A stretch of DNA of 46,478 nucleotides from a virus: positions 1 through 46,478 of IMG/VR virus record IMGVR_UViG_3300045242_000171, one strand, 5' to 3'. The notes beneath the pieces are model-generated. The model was not told the origin of the DNA. It was given only the letters and a program-made list of their open reading frames with translations, and made no database searches. Within the stretch, counting starts at the first letter, position 1; every line of letters starts with the position of its first letter. Shown here in pieces: positions 1 through 5,776 of this stretch. A program made the position numbers and the translations under genes.

Positions 1-146
1 TATAAGCTCGAGGCTGAGCCGTTCCTCGACGAAGCTATCCACGTCCCGTTCCACGGATTCGTAGAAGTCGTTCGCATCCTGGGCGAGGACCTGGTCGATC
101 GCGTGGTACACCGCGTGCGCGGCCGGGTACTTCACGAAGCTCACTC
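1..146. repeat. Terminal redundancy, left copy
   Basis: These bases recur at 46333-46478 with a single difference (C at 102, A at 46434). The repeat lies inside one leftward reading frame, and that frame is completed by the stop codon just before the right-hand copy. This is what a circular or circularly permuted genome opened at an arbitrary point would give. A true packaged direct terminal repeat is less likely because its copies would be identical and would not usually split a gene. Confidence 0.9.
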
Positions 147-258
147 CCGCGAACAGGACTGCGGCCACCAAGCGGGCGGCCTCAGGGTCGAGCGTGAGCA
201 CAACCTCGCGCACGACCGGCTGGGGGATCTCTCTGACCTCTGCTTTAACTGACGGCAC
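1..258 (-). CDS. Hypothetical protein, cut by the contig end
   Basis: A leftward frame of 86 codons starts at a GTG (258-256) behind a good ribosome site (AGGAG). It runs off the left edge; its TGA stop is seen at the other end of the window (46330-46332), so the complete protein is 86 residues. The start overlaps the end of the upstream gene by 14 bases. The protein is acidic, ends in a run rich in Glu, Val and Asp, and has a short hydrophobic stretch in the middle. I do not recognise the family. The C102/A46434 difference between the terminal copies changes one Ala to Ser in it. Confidence 0.7.
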   Translation of the reverse strand, partial: MPSVKAEVREIPQPVVREVVLTLDPEAARLVAAVLFAGVSFVKYPAAHAVYHAIDQVLAQDANDFYESVERDVDSFVEERLSLELI

Positions 259-538
259 TGGATTCTCCTGGGGGAAGTCTTCGATGGAAGGAAGCGGGAT
301 TCGGGTCACGCAGCTGCACGACGAGCTCAGCGCCGTCGGCCAGCAGGGCCTGGGTGAGGCGCAGGACGTACTCGTCCGTGGCGCCAGCGACGATGAGACA
401 GATCCCCAGCGAGCCCTTCACGGGCCACTGCACGCTGCCGGGATCCATGTCGATCGGCGCGATCAAGTAGTGCTGCGGGAGAAGGTTCGCGCGCTCACGA
501 AATTTAGTGATGCCCACGCGCGTCCCGCAGATGATCAT
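245..538 (-). CDS. Hypothetical protein, first gene of the leftward operon
   Basis: A 97-residue protein. I chose the ATG at 538 because GAGGG lies about 7 bases upstream; an in-frame ATG at 622 has no ribosome site and would require reading through the terminator at 558-598. The protein begins MIICGTRVG and has a C-terminal helix-forming half (ALLADGAELVVQL). No family is recognised. It is the first gene after the terminator, so its expression reports on read-through into the late operon. Its 3' end overlaps the next gene by 14 bases. Confidence 0.65.
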   Translation of the reverse strand: MIICGTRVGITKFRERANLLPQHYLIAPIDMDPGSVQWPVKGSLGICLIVAGATDEYVLRLTQALLADGAELVVQLRDPNPASFHRRLPPGESSAVS

Positions 539-557
539 TGCGGGGCCCTCGTTGCAT

Positions 558-598
558 AAAAAAGCCCGCGAGCCGGGCAAATACCGGCGGTCGCGGGC
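558..598 (-). terminator. Intrinsic terminator at the head of the leftward operon
   Basis: Read leftward, GCCCGCGA pairs perfectly with TCGCGGGC (591-598 with 564-571). There is a nested GCCGG/CCGGC stem in the loop, and six U follow immediately (563-558). It ends about 20 bases before the ATG of the first leftward gene. Transcripts from the tRNA genes, or from a promoter upstream, would stop here unless anti-terminated. Confidence 0.8.
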
Positions 599-674
599 GG
601 AAGTTGAGGCAACCATATCCATGCAGCGCTAGTAACCTACTACTAACTCGCACGGCTGTGTTGTTGCTAGCGCG

Positions 675-697
675 GACCTAGGTCACAGTTCTATAAT
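675..697 (+). promoter_or_regulatory. Promoter -10 box with adjacent palindrome
   Basis: A perfect TATAAT lies at 692-697. The -35 is weak (TTGTTG/TTGCTA around 661-669 is too far for a standard spacer). A perfect 10-bp palindrome, GACCTAGGTC, sits at 675-684, where an operator would overlap RNA polymerase. The expected transcription start, about 7 bases after the box, falls on the ATG at 704. Confidence 0.5.
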
Positions 698-703
698 CCC
701 GGC

Positions 704-817
704 ATGGCCACATTCCAATCTAAGGTCATCCACGGACCCAAGACCAAGAGGCGCTGGGGTAAGAAGCGCTACCGCCCCGTGAAGAAGGGGTTCAGAGATC
801 CGCCGAAGAAGAAGTAG
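704..817 (+). CDS. Small basic protein (37 aa), possibly leaderless
   Basis: ATG at 704 and TAG at 815-817 give 37 residues, very rich in Lys and Arg: it begins MATFQSKVIHG and ends PPKKK. Such charge suggests nucleic-acid binding, but no family is recognised. There is no ribosome site upstream; instead a TATAAT box ends 6 bases before the ATG, so the mRNA could start at or next to the start codon. The gene is isolated, between the leftward operon head and the tRNA genes, and is read opposite to both. Confidence 0.5.
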   Translation: MATFQSKVIHGPKTKRRWGKKRYRPVKKGFRDPPKKK

Positions 818-821
818 GTGT

Positions 822-884
822 CCCCGTTTCTGGTGGCGACGGGGCCAGGCGCCGACCCCCTCTGATGTCCCAGCATCGGGGCCT
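822..884 (+). terminator. Two hairpins after the 37-residue gene
   Basis: CCCCGT (822-827) pairs with ACGGGG (839-844). Further on, CCCC...GATG pairs with CATCGGGG around 856-880, followed by CCTTT. There is no long U run, so this is only a plausible rightward terminator. It separates the small rightward gene from the opposing tRNA genes. Confidence 0.3.
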
Positions 885-889
885 TTGGA

Positions 890-964
890 TGGCTGACGCG
901 GCAGGGATCGAACCTGCGACGACCGGCTTAACAGGCCGGCGCTCTGCCTCTGAGCTACACGTCA
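890..964 (-). tRNA. tRNA-Asn (GTT)
   Basis: All arms fold. The acceptor TGACGTG pairs with CGCGTCA (one G-U), with a GCTC/GAGC D stem, a CCGGC/GCCGG anticodon stem around the loop CTGTTAA (anticodon GTT), and a GCAGG/CCTGC T stem around TTCGATC. The 3' CCA is encoded. The length is 75 bases. Phage tRNAs usually supply codons common in late genes; Asn codons AAC are frequent in the fibre genes here, but that link is inference. Confidence 0.93.
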
Positions 965-967
965 ATC

Positions 968-1043
968 TGGTAGCGGGGGCAGGACTTGCACCTGCGACGG
1001 CATGGTTATGAGCCACGTGCTCTACTACCTGAGCTACCCCGCC
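968..1043 (-). tRNA. tRNA-Met (CAT), or tRNA-Ile2 if modified
   Basis: The acceptor GGCGGGG pairs with CCCCGCT (first pair G-U). The D stem is GCTC/GAGC. The anticodon stem CGTGG/CCATG flanks the loop CTCATAA (anticodon CAT). The T stem is GCAGG/CCTGC, and CCA is encoded. The anticodon stem lacks the three G-C pairs of an initiator, so it is an elongator Met or a lysidine-modified Ile tRNA. The T loop is TGCAAGT, with G instead of the usual T at position 55, which would remove the pseudouridine. It lies 3 bases from tRNA-Asn, so the two are probably co-transcribed leftward. Confidence 0.88.
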
Positions 1044-1584
1044 ATTGTCTCACTAATGCATCAATCGGATTGTCTCGCCGGTGCATCAGTCCCGGCCTCT
1101 GGCCCCCAATATAGAGAGCTGGTGAACCAACCCATCTCGCTGTCCTGTGGTGAATCACCGGGCGGTCGAATAGCCTTGGTGCCATTCGGCCGCCCTGGGT
1201 GTGTGTCCTGCGGAGCCACCACCTGGTCCTAGCTACTTATCGCGGGTCTGTCCCCACGCCCTACGTTTCGCGACTTCTAGGTCAGCGTATCGCGCCCGGT
1301 GATGTAAGCGCCCCTGGTACCGGGAGTGACGCTGCAGGCCAGCGGTGTCGTGTTATCGGCCCCTGCAGCGTGGTAGCACCCGTATGGGCCCCTACCGCAG
1401 ACATAGCATAGCAGCCTGCTACTGATCCGTGTTGCTGGACCCCACTGGGGTGAGACTTGGCCGACTCTGGCTACAGTGTTATCTGACTTGCCCTGACCAG
1501 TAGTTTGTGACTAGACTCCCTGTATACGACCATATAGCGACTTAACAATAATTCCATCGAAGCCGAAGCAGAAGGACGACGACC
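1044..1584. other. Gene-free control region rich in inverted repeats
   Basis: No convincing gene is present; short open frames here lack ribosome sites and family features. What can be seen: GGTGAATCACC (1149-1159), a palindrome; a long stem, GGGCGG-CGAAT with ATTCG-CCGCCC (1160-1195); a perfect 10-bp stem, ACGCTGCAGG with CCTGCAGCGT (1329-1371); and CCTGCTACT (1415-1423), which recurs elsewhere. The right end holds the leader of the XRE gene, with A/T-rich stretches (TATACG, TATAGC, CAATAAT at about 1520-1550) that could carry its promoter. It probably contains the leftward tRNA/late promoter, and perhaps a structured RNA. Confidence 0.5.
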
Positions 1585-1950
1585 ATGGGCAGCCCGATCC
1601 ACAACGAGAGAATCCGCAAGACTCTCGCGAAGAACGTAAAAGCTTTCCTCGTGATGCTCGAGATCAGCGAGAACGCGCTAGCCAACAAGTGCAAGGTGAG
1701 CCAGAAGCAGGTGAACAACATCACGAACGCGCGCACCGGATGCGGCGTGGACGTGATCGTGGAGATGGCCACGGTGTTCGGCTGCGAGCCCTGGCAGCTG
1801 CTGCTCGAGGACCTACCGCAGGTCGTGACGCACCACACTCGGCTGGCGCGGCTAGTAGCTCGCTACGTACAAGCCAGCGAGTCCGACCAGGACCTCATCG
1901 AGCACGTGGCGCAGAAGACCGCGCCCGCTAAGGCTCGTGCCGCTTCTTGA
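1585..1950 (+). CDS. XRE-family helix-turn-helix regulator, likely repressor
   Basis: 121 residues; ATG at 1585 behind AGAAGGA. The N-terminal half fits the XRE/Cro-CI fold: VKAFLVMLEISENALANKC and then KVSQKQVNNITN form helices 1-3, with the recognition helix at about residues 38-50, followed by VIVEMATVFGCEPWQLL. The C-terminal 45 residues are helical and could mediate dimerisation; there is no LexA/CI-type autocleavage domain. In a phage with an integrase, this is the best candidate for the lysogeny repressor, but a Cro-like role is possible. It lies directly right of the palindrome-rich region, and its 3' end overlaps an opposing small gene by 23 bases. Confidence 0.85.
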   Translation: MGSPIHNERIRKTLAKNVKAFLVMLEISENALANKCKVSQKQVNNITNARTGCGVDVIVEMATVFGCEPWQLLLEDLPQVVTHHTRLARLVARYVQASESDQDLIEHVAQKTAPAKARAAS

Positions 1951-2119
1951 GGTTCTTCTTGCGTTTGATCACGCCGGTCGCGTCAGGGTCGGCCGGCTCC
2001 CCCTCCTCATCGATCTCTATGCGGCGGTGAGCGCCTGTGGCTGTGTGCGAGCGCTTGTAGCGCTCCCGTAGTGCCAGGCGCTCAAGCGCCGCCTTCCGCT
2101 TCTCGTCCTTGGCGGTCAT
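1928..2119 (-). CDS. Small charged protein, unknown
   Basis: 63 residues on the left strand, with ATG at 2119 behind AGGAA at a good distance. It is almost entirely charged: Lys/Arg at both ends (ends KKRHEP) and an acidic DEEGEP patch in the middle. It converges on the XRE gene with a 23-base 3' overlap and diverges from the MarR-like gene, so it sits between two regulators. No family is recognised. Antisense pairing with the XRE mRNA tail is possible. Confidence 0.55.
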   Translation of the reverse strand: MTAKDEKRKAALERLALRERYKRSHTATGAHRRIEIDEEGEPADPDATGVIKRKKNLKKRHEP

Positions 2120-2162
2120 GGTGCGTTCCTAATGCTAGGGATCTCTGCACTCTATCCGCCAT

Positions 2163-2174
2163 CGGATGCATCCG
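2163..2174. promoter_or_regulatory. 12-bp perfect palindrome, possible operator
   Basis: CGGATGCATCCG is self-complementary. It lies in the divergent interval between the leftward 63-residue gene and the ATG chosen for the MarR-like gene, a usual place for a MarR-family operator. This is inference from position and symmetry only. Confidence 0.35.
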
Positions 2175-2227
2175 CAACGGGATCAGCATCCCTCTTTTGG
2201 CACGTTCCCGGTTACGCTCGATTTAGA

Positions 2228-2629
2228 ATGAGAACAAATAAGACGCCAGCGGTCGCCCCCGACCGCCTGACTATGCTGCGCACGATCGCCGCCACCATGA
2301 GCGCCGCGCTCTCGAGCCGACACGTGAAGGTGAGGTCGCCCTCCTCTCGCCCGCTCATGCTTCTCATCCACGTCGCACTAAAGGAGGCGGCGGGCGGGGC
2401 GCCAGAAGTATCTATAAAAGACCTGCGGCGTGATCTTAAGATTTCTCAAGCGAGCACATCCAGGACCGTGGCAGCACACCTGCGCTCCGGTGCGCTCGAA
2501 TGCGTGCAGACCGACGACTCGCGCAAGACCTGCGTGAGGCTCACGCGCAGCGGGAATGCCTTTATTGATGAAGTGCTGGGGGCAATGCAGCGCGCGGCCA
2601 TAGCCGAGGCGCCACGCCAAAAAGTGTGA
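2228..2629 (+). CDS. MarR-like winged-helix regulator
   Basis: 133 residues from the ATG at 2228; the frame stays open upstream to 2132, but the upstream part reads as non-coding leader. The core at about residues 65-120 fits a MarR-type winged helix: SIKDLRRDLKISQASTSRTV (helices including the recognition helix), then AAHLRSGALECVQ, then the wing DDSRKTCVRLTRSGNAFI with the family D-R...V-LT--G pattern. It probably binds a palindromic operator as a dimer. It could regulate its own divergent promoter or the early promoter at 2691. No ligand can be inferred. Confidence 0.7.
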   Translation: MRTNKTPAVAPDRLTMLRTIAATMSAALSSRHVKVRSPSSRPLMLLIHVALKEAAGGAPEVSIKDLRRDLKISQASTSRTVAAHLRSGALECVQTDDSRKTCVRLTRSGNAFIDEVLGAMQRAAIAEAPRQKV

Positions 2630-2690
2630 CGCGATCGTTGGATCCTTCGACTTCCGTCCAAGAAATACTTCGTGGCTCTTTGTAATAATC

Positions 2691-2718
2691 TTGACCTGAG
2701 CTAGGAACCTGCTACTTT
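2691..2718 (+). promoter_or_regulatory. Likely early promoter
   Basis: TTGACC (2691-2696), a 16-base spacer, then TACTTT (2713-2718). The expected start is at about 2725, some 40 bases before the gene at 2767. The spacer contains CCTGAGCTAG (2695-2704), which recurs exactly at 4188-4197, and CCTGCTACT (2708-2716). The leader then holds a CCGGGC/GCCCGG hairpin (2729-2748). Confidence 0.6.
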
Positions 2719-2766
2719 ATGTCTGTCTCCGGGCACTGACAGGCCCGGCGTAACCCAGAGAGCACA

Positions 2767-3021
2767 ATGCACATCGACACGGTTCACCAGCACACACGGA
2801 CCATGGTCAAAATAACTACCTGCTCTGCAGTGGAGCGCGCGCTTTCCGACGAGGACTGGAAGCGCGTCGCCTTCAACCAGCACAGGCTCCTTTGGAGAGA
2901 CGATGCATCCGGCACCGCGGTCCTCCCGCGTCGCCTCACCGGCGTCCTGCCGGCCGAGGGCTCTCGAGTAGAGAGACCGGAACCCGATCACATTATCGTG
3001 ATCATCCCCATTGACTTCTGA
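2767..3021 (+). CDS. Hypothetical early protein
   Basis: 84 residues, first gene after the likely promoter at 2691. It begins with a His-rich MHIDTVHQHTRTM, contains the mixed helix SAVERALSDEDWKRVAF, and ends in a hydrophobic strand HIIVIIPIDF. A GAGAG stretch precedes the ATG. No family is recognised. The position, alone between a promoter and a strong hairpin at 3043-3067, suggests a separately controlled early protein. Confidence 0.6.
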   Translation: MHIDTVHQHTRTMVKITTCSAVERALSDEDWKRVAFNQHRLLWRDDASGTAVLPRRLTGVLPAEGSRVERPEPDHIIVIIPIDF

Positions 3022-3042
3022 GATCGCGTTTATTAATGGTGG

Positions 3043-3067
3043 CGTCAGTAGTAGCGAACTACTGACG
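3043..3067 (+). terminator. Perfect 10-bp hairpin between early genes
   Basis: CGTCAGTAGT pairs perfectly with ACTACTGACG around the loop AGCGA. TCGCTTTAACTT follows, with only three consecutive T, so termination may be partial. It could attenuate transcription from 2767 into the SSB/exonuclease operon, or serve as a protein-binding palindrome. Confidence 0.5.
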
Positions 3068-3101
3068 TCGCTTTAACTTCAACTAGTATCGAGGTACTAA
3101 G

Positions 3102-3392
3102 ATGGCAACGAAGAAATTCCCCACCAAGGCCGCCTTCAAGGCCTGGCTCCTTCGCCAGCGCACGTTCGGCGTCTTCCAGACTGGCGGCAGCTGCAAATCG
3201 AACCCGACGCCCTGCCCCATCGAGGCCTACACGGGCCTCCCCACCGGGGCCGCATTATCCGGCGGCCGCCCCATGCCGCTCTGGGCGCGCGCCTTTGTCT
3301 CAGCATTCGACAGCCTCATCCCCGAATGGGCGGGGCCCGTCGAATCCAAGAGCGTGCGCGCCGCGATCCGCTCCGGCCAGCTGCTGGCCTGA
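3102..3392 (+). CDS. Hypothetical protein
   Basis: 96 residues starting MATKKFPTKAAFKAWLLRQ, a basic amphipathic helix. A middle part follows with two close Cys (GGSCKSNPTPCPIEAY), and then a Trp-containing helical C terminus. No family is recognised. It follows the 3043 hairpin and precedes the SSB-like gene, so it belongs to the early operon. Confidence 0.65.
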   Translation: MATKKFPTKAAFKAWLLRQRTFGVFQTGGSCKSNPTPCPIEAYTGLPTGAALSGGRPMPLWARAFVSAFDSLIPEWAGPVESKSVRAAIRSGQLLA

Positions 3393-3396
3393 TCCC

Positions 3397-3600
3397 ATGA
3401 TGACGACCCATCCAAGCCACACGCTGATACGAGTGAGCACTGACTCCCTCGACGACGTGAAAGCGGCGCTCGCGCTCATCGGAATGACCCTGAGGAAATC
3501 CGAGGTGCTCAAGCGCTACGACGCGGTGCACATACCCGAGCACCTGCAGCGACAAGACGGGAAATCAATGTCGCAACTCGAGGAGATGAAGACGGTATGA
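3397..3600 (+). CDS. Hypothetical protein
   Basis: 67 residues; ATG ATG at 3397, four bases after the previous stop. It has a beta-alpha-beta feel: TLIRVSTDSLDDVKAALALI, then MTLRKSEVLKRYDAVHIPE. The last codons overlap the SSB-like start as ATGA, which indicates translational coupling. No family is recognised; it is possibly a partner or regulator of the SSB-like protein. Confidence 0.6.
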   Translation: MMTTHPSHTLIRVSTDSLDDVKAALALIGMTLRKSEVLKRYDAVHIPEHLQRQDGKSMSQLEEMKTV

Positions 3601-4187
3601 AAGCGAAATCAACAGCGACCGGCACGTTCACGCCGGTCCCGGTGGGCGCACACATTGGCGTGTGCACCGGACTCTATGACATCGGCACCCAGGGCGGCGG
3701 GAAGTTCGAGCCCAAGCCCCAGCTGATCGTCACGTGGTCCCTGCCGAGTCAGCTGAACGACGCGGGTGAACCAATGCGCATCAGCTCGACCTACACGAGC
3801 TCGATGAACAAGAAGGCGAACCTGCGCAAGGTGATCGAGTCGTGGTTCGGAAAGAGCTTCCCGACAGAGGACGTGGCGAAGGACTTCGACTTCAAGGCGC
3901 TCCTGGGGCGGTCTTGCATCGTGAACGTGATCCACAAGGAGAGCGGCGAGAAGACCTACGCGAACGTGAGCGGGGTGATGCCGATCCCGAAGGGGATGCA
4001 GGCGCCCGCCGCTCCTGCCTCCACGCAGTTCTACTCACCGGAGGACCAGGCGCCGGATGAACTGAGCGTGGCGTACGCCAACCTGCCGGAGTGGATCCGC
4101 AAGAAGGTGGACACGCAGCTGCCGGCTGATGGCGGGACGCCCGACATCGGTGACACGGACGCGGGCGGGGACGACATCCCGTTTTAA
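3597..4187 (+). CDS. SSB-like single-stranded-DNA binding protein
   Basis: 196 residues. The first ~130 have alternating strands compatible with an OB fold (PVPVGAHIGVCTGLYDIG; QLIVTWSLP; CIVNVIHKES). A long Pro/Ala linker follows, and then the extreme C terminus reads GGDDIPF. An acidic tail ending D-D-I-P-F is the hallmark by which bacterial SSB proteins recruit partners. I infer that it binds single-stranded DNA in recombination or replication and docks host SSB-interacting proteins. The exonuclease at 5057 in the same operon fits a recombination module. The OB fold itself is inferred, not proven. Confidence 0.7.
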   Translation: MKAKSTATGTFTPVPVGAHIGVCTGLYDIGTQGGGKFEPKPQLIVTWSLPSQLNDAGEPMRISSTYTSSMNKKANLRKVIESWFGKSFPTEDVAKDFDFKALLGRSCIVNVIHKESGEKTYANVSGVMPIPKGMQAPAAPASTQFYSPEDQAPDELSVAYANLPEWIRKKVDTQLPADGGTPDIGDTDAGGDDIPF

Positions 4188-4237
4188 CCTGAGCTAGTAG
4201 CAAGAGACTAAGCCCCTGGGGAATCCGCCCCAGGGGC
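4188..4237 (+). promoter_or_regulatory. Shared CCTGAGCTAG site and strong hairpin
   Basis: CCTGAGCTAG at 4188-4197 repeats the sequence inside the early promoter at 2695-2704, but without a good -35/-10 pair. It is followed by a hairpin whose arms CCCCTGGGG (4213-4221) and CCCCAGGGG (4228-4236) pair perfectly around AATCCG. There is no U run, so pausing, an mRNA 3' end block or a partial terminator is more likely than a clean stop. Confidence 0.45.
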
Positions 4238-4255
4238 CCTGAGGAGAGGAACGAA

Positions 4256-4528
4256 GTGAGCACCACAGCACTACTGAATTACTCCGAGGCGATGAGCCGC
4301 GAGCGCTTCAAGCAAGAGGCCGCGCTCATCGTGTTGGACCGCGTGATGGAGGCCGTGGGGAGCCAGTTCGCCACGCGCGCCAAGACCCTCAAGACCGACA
4401 CGATCAACAAGGCCCTCGGCCAGTTCGAGGAGCAGCGGGCGCGCGTGATCGGCGCCGTGGCGGAGGCCATCGCGGAGGGCGTGGCGATCGCGATGGGCCC
4501 CGAGCTGATCCCGCAGGTGGACCTGTGA
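4256..4528 (+). CDS. Hypothetical helical protein
   Basis: 90 residues from a GTG behind GAGGAGAGGAAC, a strong ribosome site. Nearly all alpha-helical: [20 protein letters not shown], then [19 protein letters not shown]. The stop overlaps the HNH start as GTGA. No family is recognised. It lies between the SSB-like gene and the exonuclease and may be a small recombination accessory. Confidence 0.6.
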   Translation: MSTTALLNYSEAMSRERFKQEAALIVLDRVMEAVGSQFATRAKTLKTDTINKALGQFEEQRARVIGAVAEAIAEGVAIAMGPELIPQVDL

Positions 4529-4884
4529 GCGCCGTGTATCTGGATGGGCGCCCCGACCTCGAGCCGAGCCTGCAGTGGCGCGTGACGCGGTTCTGGGCGC
4601 ACGTGGTCACGCAGGGATCCGACCAGTGTTGGGTGTGGGTGGGTGTGATCAACGGCACCGGCCGCGGTCAGTTCCCTTGGATTAACAAACACCGCAGCAC
4701 GACCGCTCCGCGCGCCGCGTACCAGCTCTTCGTTGGCCCCGTGAGGGAAGACCAGGTGGTCTGCCACGAGTGCGACAACCCGATCTGCGTGAACCCGCGC
4801 CATCTCTTCCTGGGCACCGGCAAGGACAACATGCAGGACATGATCTCAAAGGGCCGCGCCTGGTTCCAGCGGAGGGCCGCATGA
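4525..4884 (+). CDS. HNH endonuclease, HNH_3 type
   Basis: 119 residues from GTG at 4525. The core is recognisable: [16 protein letters not shown] near residues 35-50, then [29 protein letters not shown] with the catalytic His/Asn set and paired Cys, then [12 protein letters not shown]. This layout is typical of phage-borne free-standing HNH genes, which often behave as homing elements. Its frame overlaps both neighbours by four bases, so it is fully built into the operon. A role in DNA processing cannot be excluded. Confidence 0.85.
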   Translation: MSAVYLDGRPDLEPSLQWRVTRFWAHVVTQGSDQCWVWVGVINGTGRGQFPWINKHRSTTAPRAAYQLFVGPVREDQVVCHECDNPICVNPRHLFLGTGKDNMQDMISKGRAWFQRRAA

Positions 4885-5057
4885 GCTGGTCGGCGAAGGA
4901 AATCATCGAGAACTGCATCGAATCTAACAAGATGGAGCAGAAGGCATTTCAGAGGGACATCGAAAGCCTTCTGAAGCGAGTCGTGGACCTGAGCCTGAGA
5001 TCCGCCAGGCTGCAGCTCGACATCGATCAGCTTGAGCGCGACGTGAGGAAGCTCTAA
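4881..5057 (+). CDS. Small coiled-coil protein
   Basis: 58 residues starting at an ATG overlapping the HNH stop (ATGA). Heptad-like Leu/Ile spacing runs through most of it ([19 protein letters not shown]), predicting a coiled coil. Its TAA overlaps the exonuclease ATG (TAATG). It may be a dimeric partner of the exonuclease, but that is only context. Confidence 0.6.
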   Translation: MSWSAKEIIENCIESNKMEQKAFQRDIESLLKRVVDLSLRSARLQLDIDQLERDVRKL

Positions 5058-5776
5058 TGGCCACCCCACGCGCCGGCTACCGCACCAAGGACGGCACCAA
5101 GGTCCCGTCCGTCACCACCGTGCTGAGTCGCTTCAAGGACTCCGGCGGGCTCATCAAATGGGCCTACCGCGAGGGCCGCAAGCATGAGGGGATGCAGCGC
5201 CAGGGCCTCGAGGCGCCCGAGCATCTCTACGACAAGACAGCGACGTCGACGCAGGCCGCGTGGGCCGGCACGATCGCCCACGACTTCATCGAGTCCTACA
5301 TCCTCGACGGCGCCGCCGAGGGTGACCGCTTCGCGCGCGCGAAGGCGCAGTACGCCGAGGAGGACGCCGACGTGAAGAGGCGCGCGTGGAACGCGTACCA
5401 GCAGTTCCTGAAGTGGTTCGCCAACACGCGCATCACGATCACCCACACCGAGATGGGCAACGTGAGCGAGAAGCACAAGTACGGCGGCACGCTGGATGCC
5501 ATTGGCCGCGACTCTGACGGGCAGATCGTGCTCATCGACTGGAAGAGCTCCAACGCCGTGTATGGCGAGTACCTCATCCAGCTGGGCGCGTATTCGATGC
5601 TGCTCGAGGAGAACCACCCCGAGCTCACGCCGACCGGCTTTCACCTGCTGCGCGTGGCCAAGGAAAGCGCCGACTTCGCGCATCACCACTACGGCGATCT
5701 TAAGGATGAGAAGGAAGCGTTTCTCCTGATGAGGTCGTTGTACGAGCTCGTCTACAAGATTGAGAAGCGGGCGTGA
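5057..5776 (+). CDS. PD-(D/E)XK exonuclease, RecB/Cas4-like
   Basis: 239 residues. Motif order fits the RecB/Cas4-like nuclease fold: an N-terminal helix region PSVTTVLSRF, AGTIAHDFIE with the early His, then GGTLDAIG (metal-binding Asp), IVLIDWKSS (the D-x-K core) and the downstream YLIQLGAY (Q-x-x-x-Y motif). Such phage proteins chew one DNA strand to make 3' tails for annealing. With the SSB-like protein upstream, this forms a plausible recombination module, although no annealase or RecT-like gene is seen. The stop overlaps the next GTG start. Confidence 0.85.
   Translation: MATPRAGYRTKDGTKVPSVTTVLSRFKDSGGLIKWAYREGRKHEGMQRQGLEAPEHLYDKTATSTQAAWAGTIAHDFIESYILDGAAEGDRFARAKAQYAEEDADVKRRAWNAYQQFLKWFANTRITITHTEMGNVSEKHKYGGTLDAIGRDSDGQIVLIDWKSSNAVYGEYLIQLGAYSMLLEENHPELTPTGFHLLRVAKESADFAHHHYGDLKDEKEAFLLMRSLYELVYKIEKRA

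Noticed and set aside
1002-1411. Open frames of 76 and 70 codons on the rightward strand
   Set aside because: They run through the tRNA-Met gene and hairpin region, have no ribosome site, and show no protein-like features.
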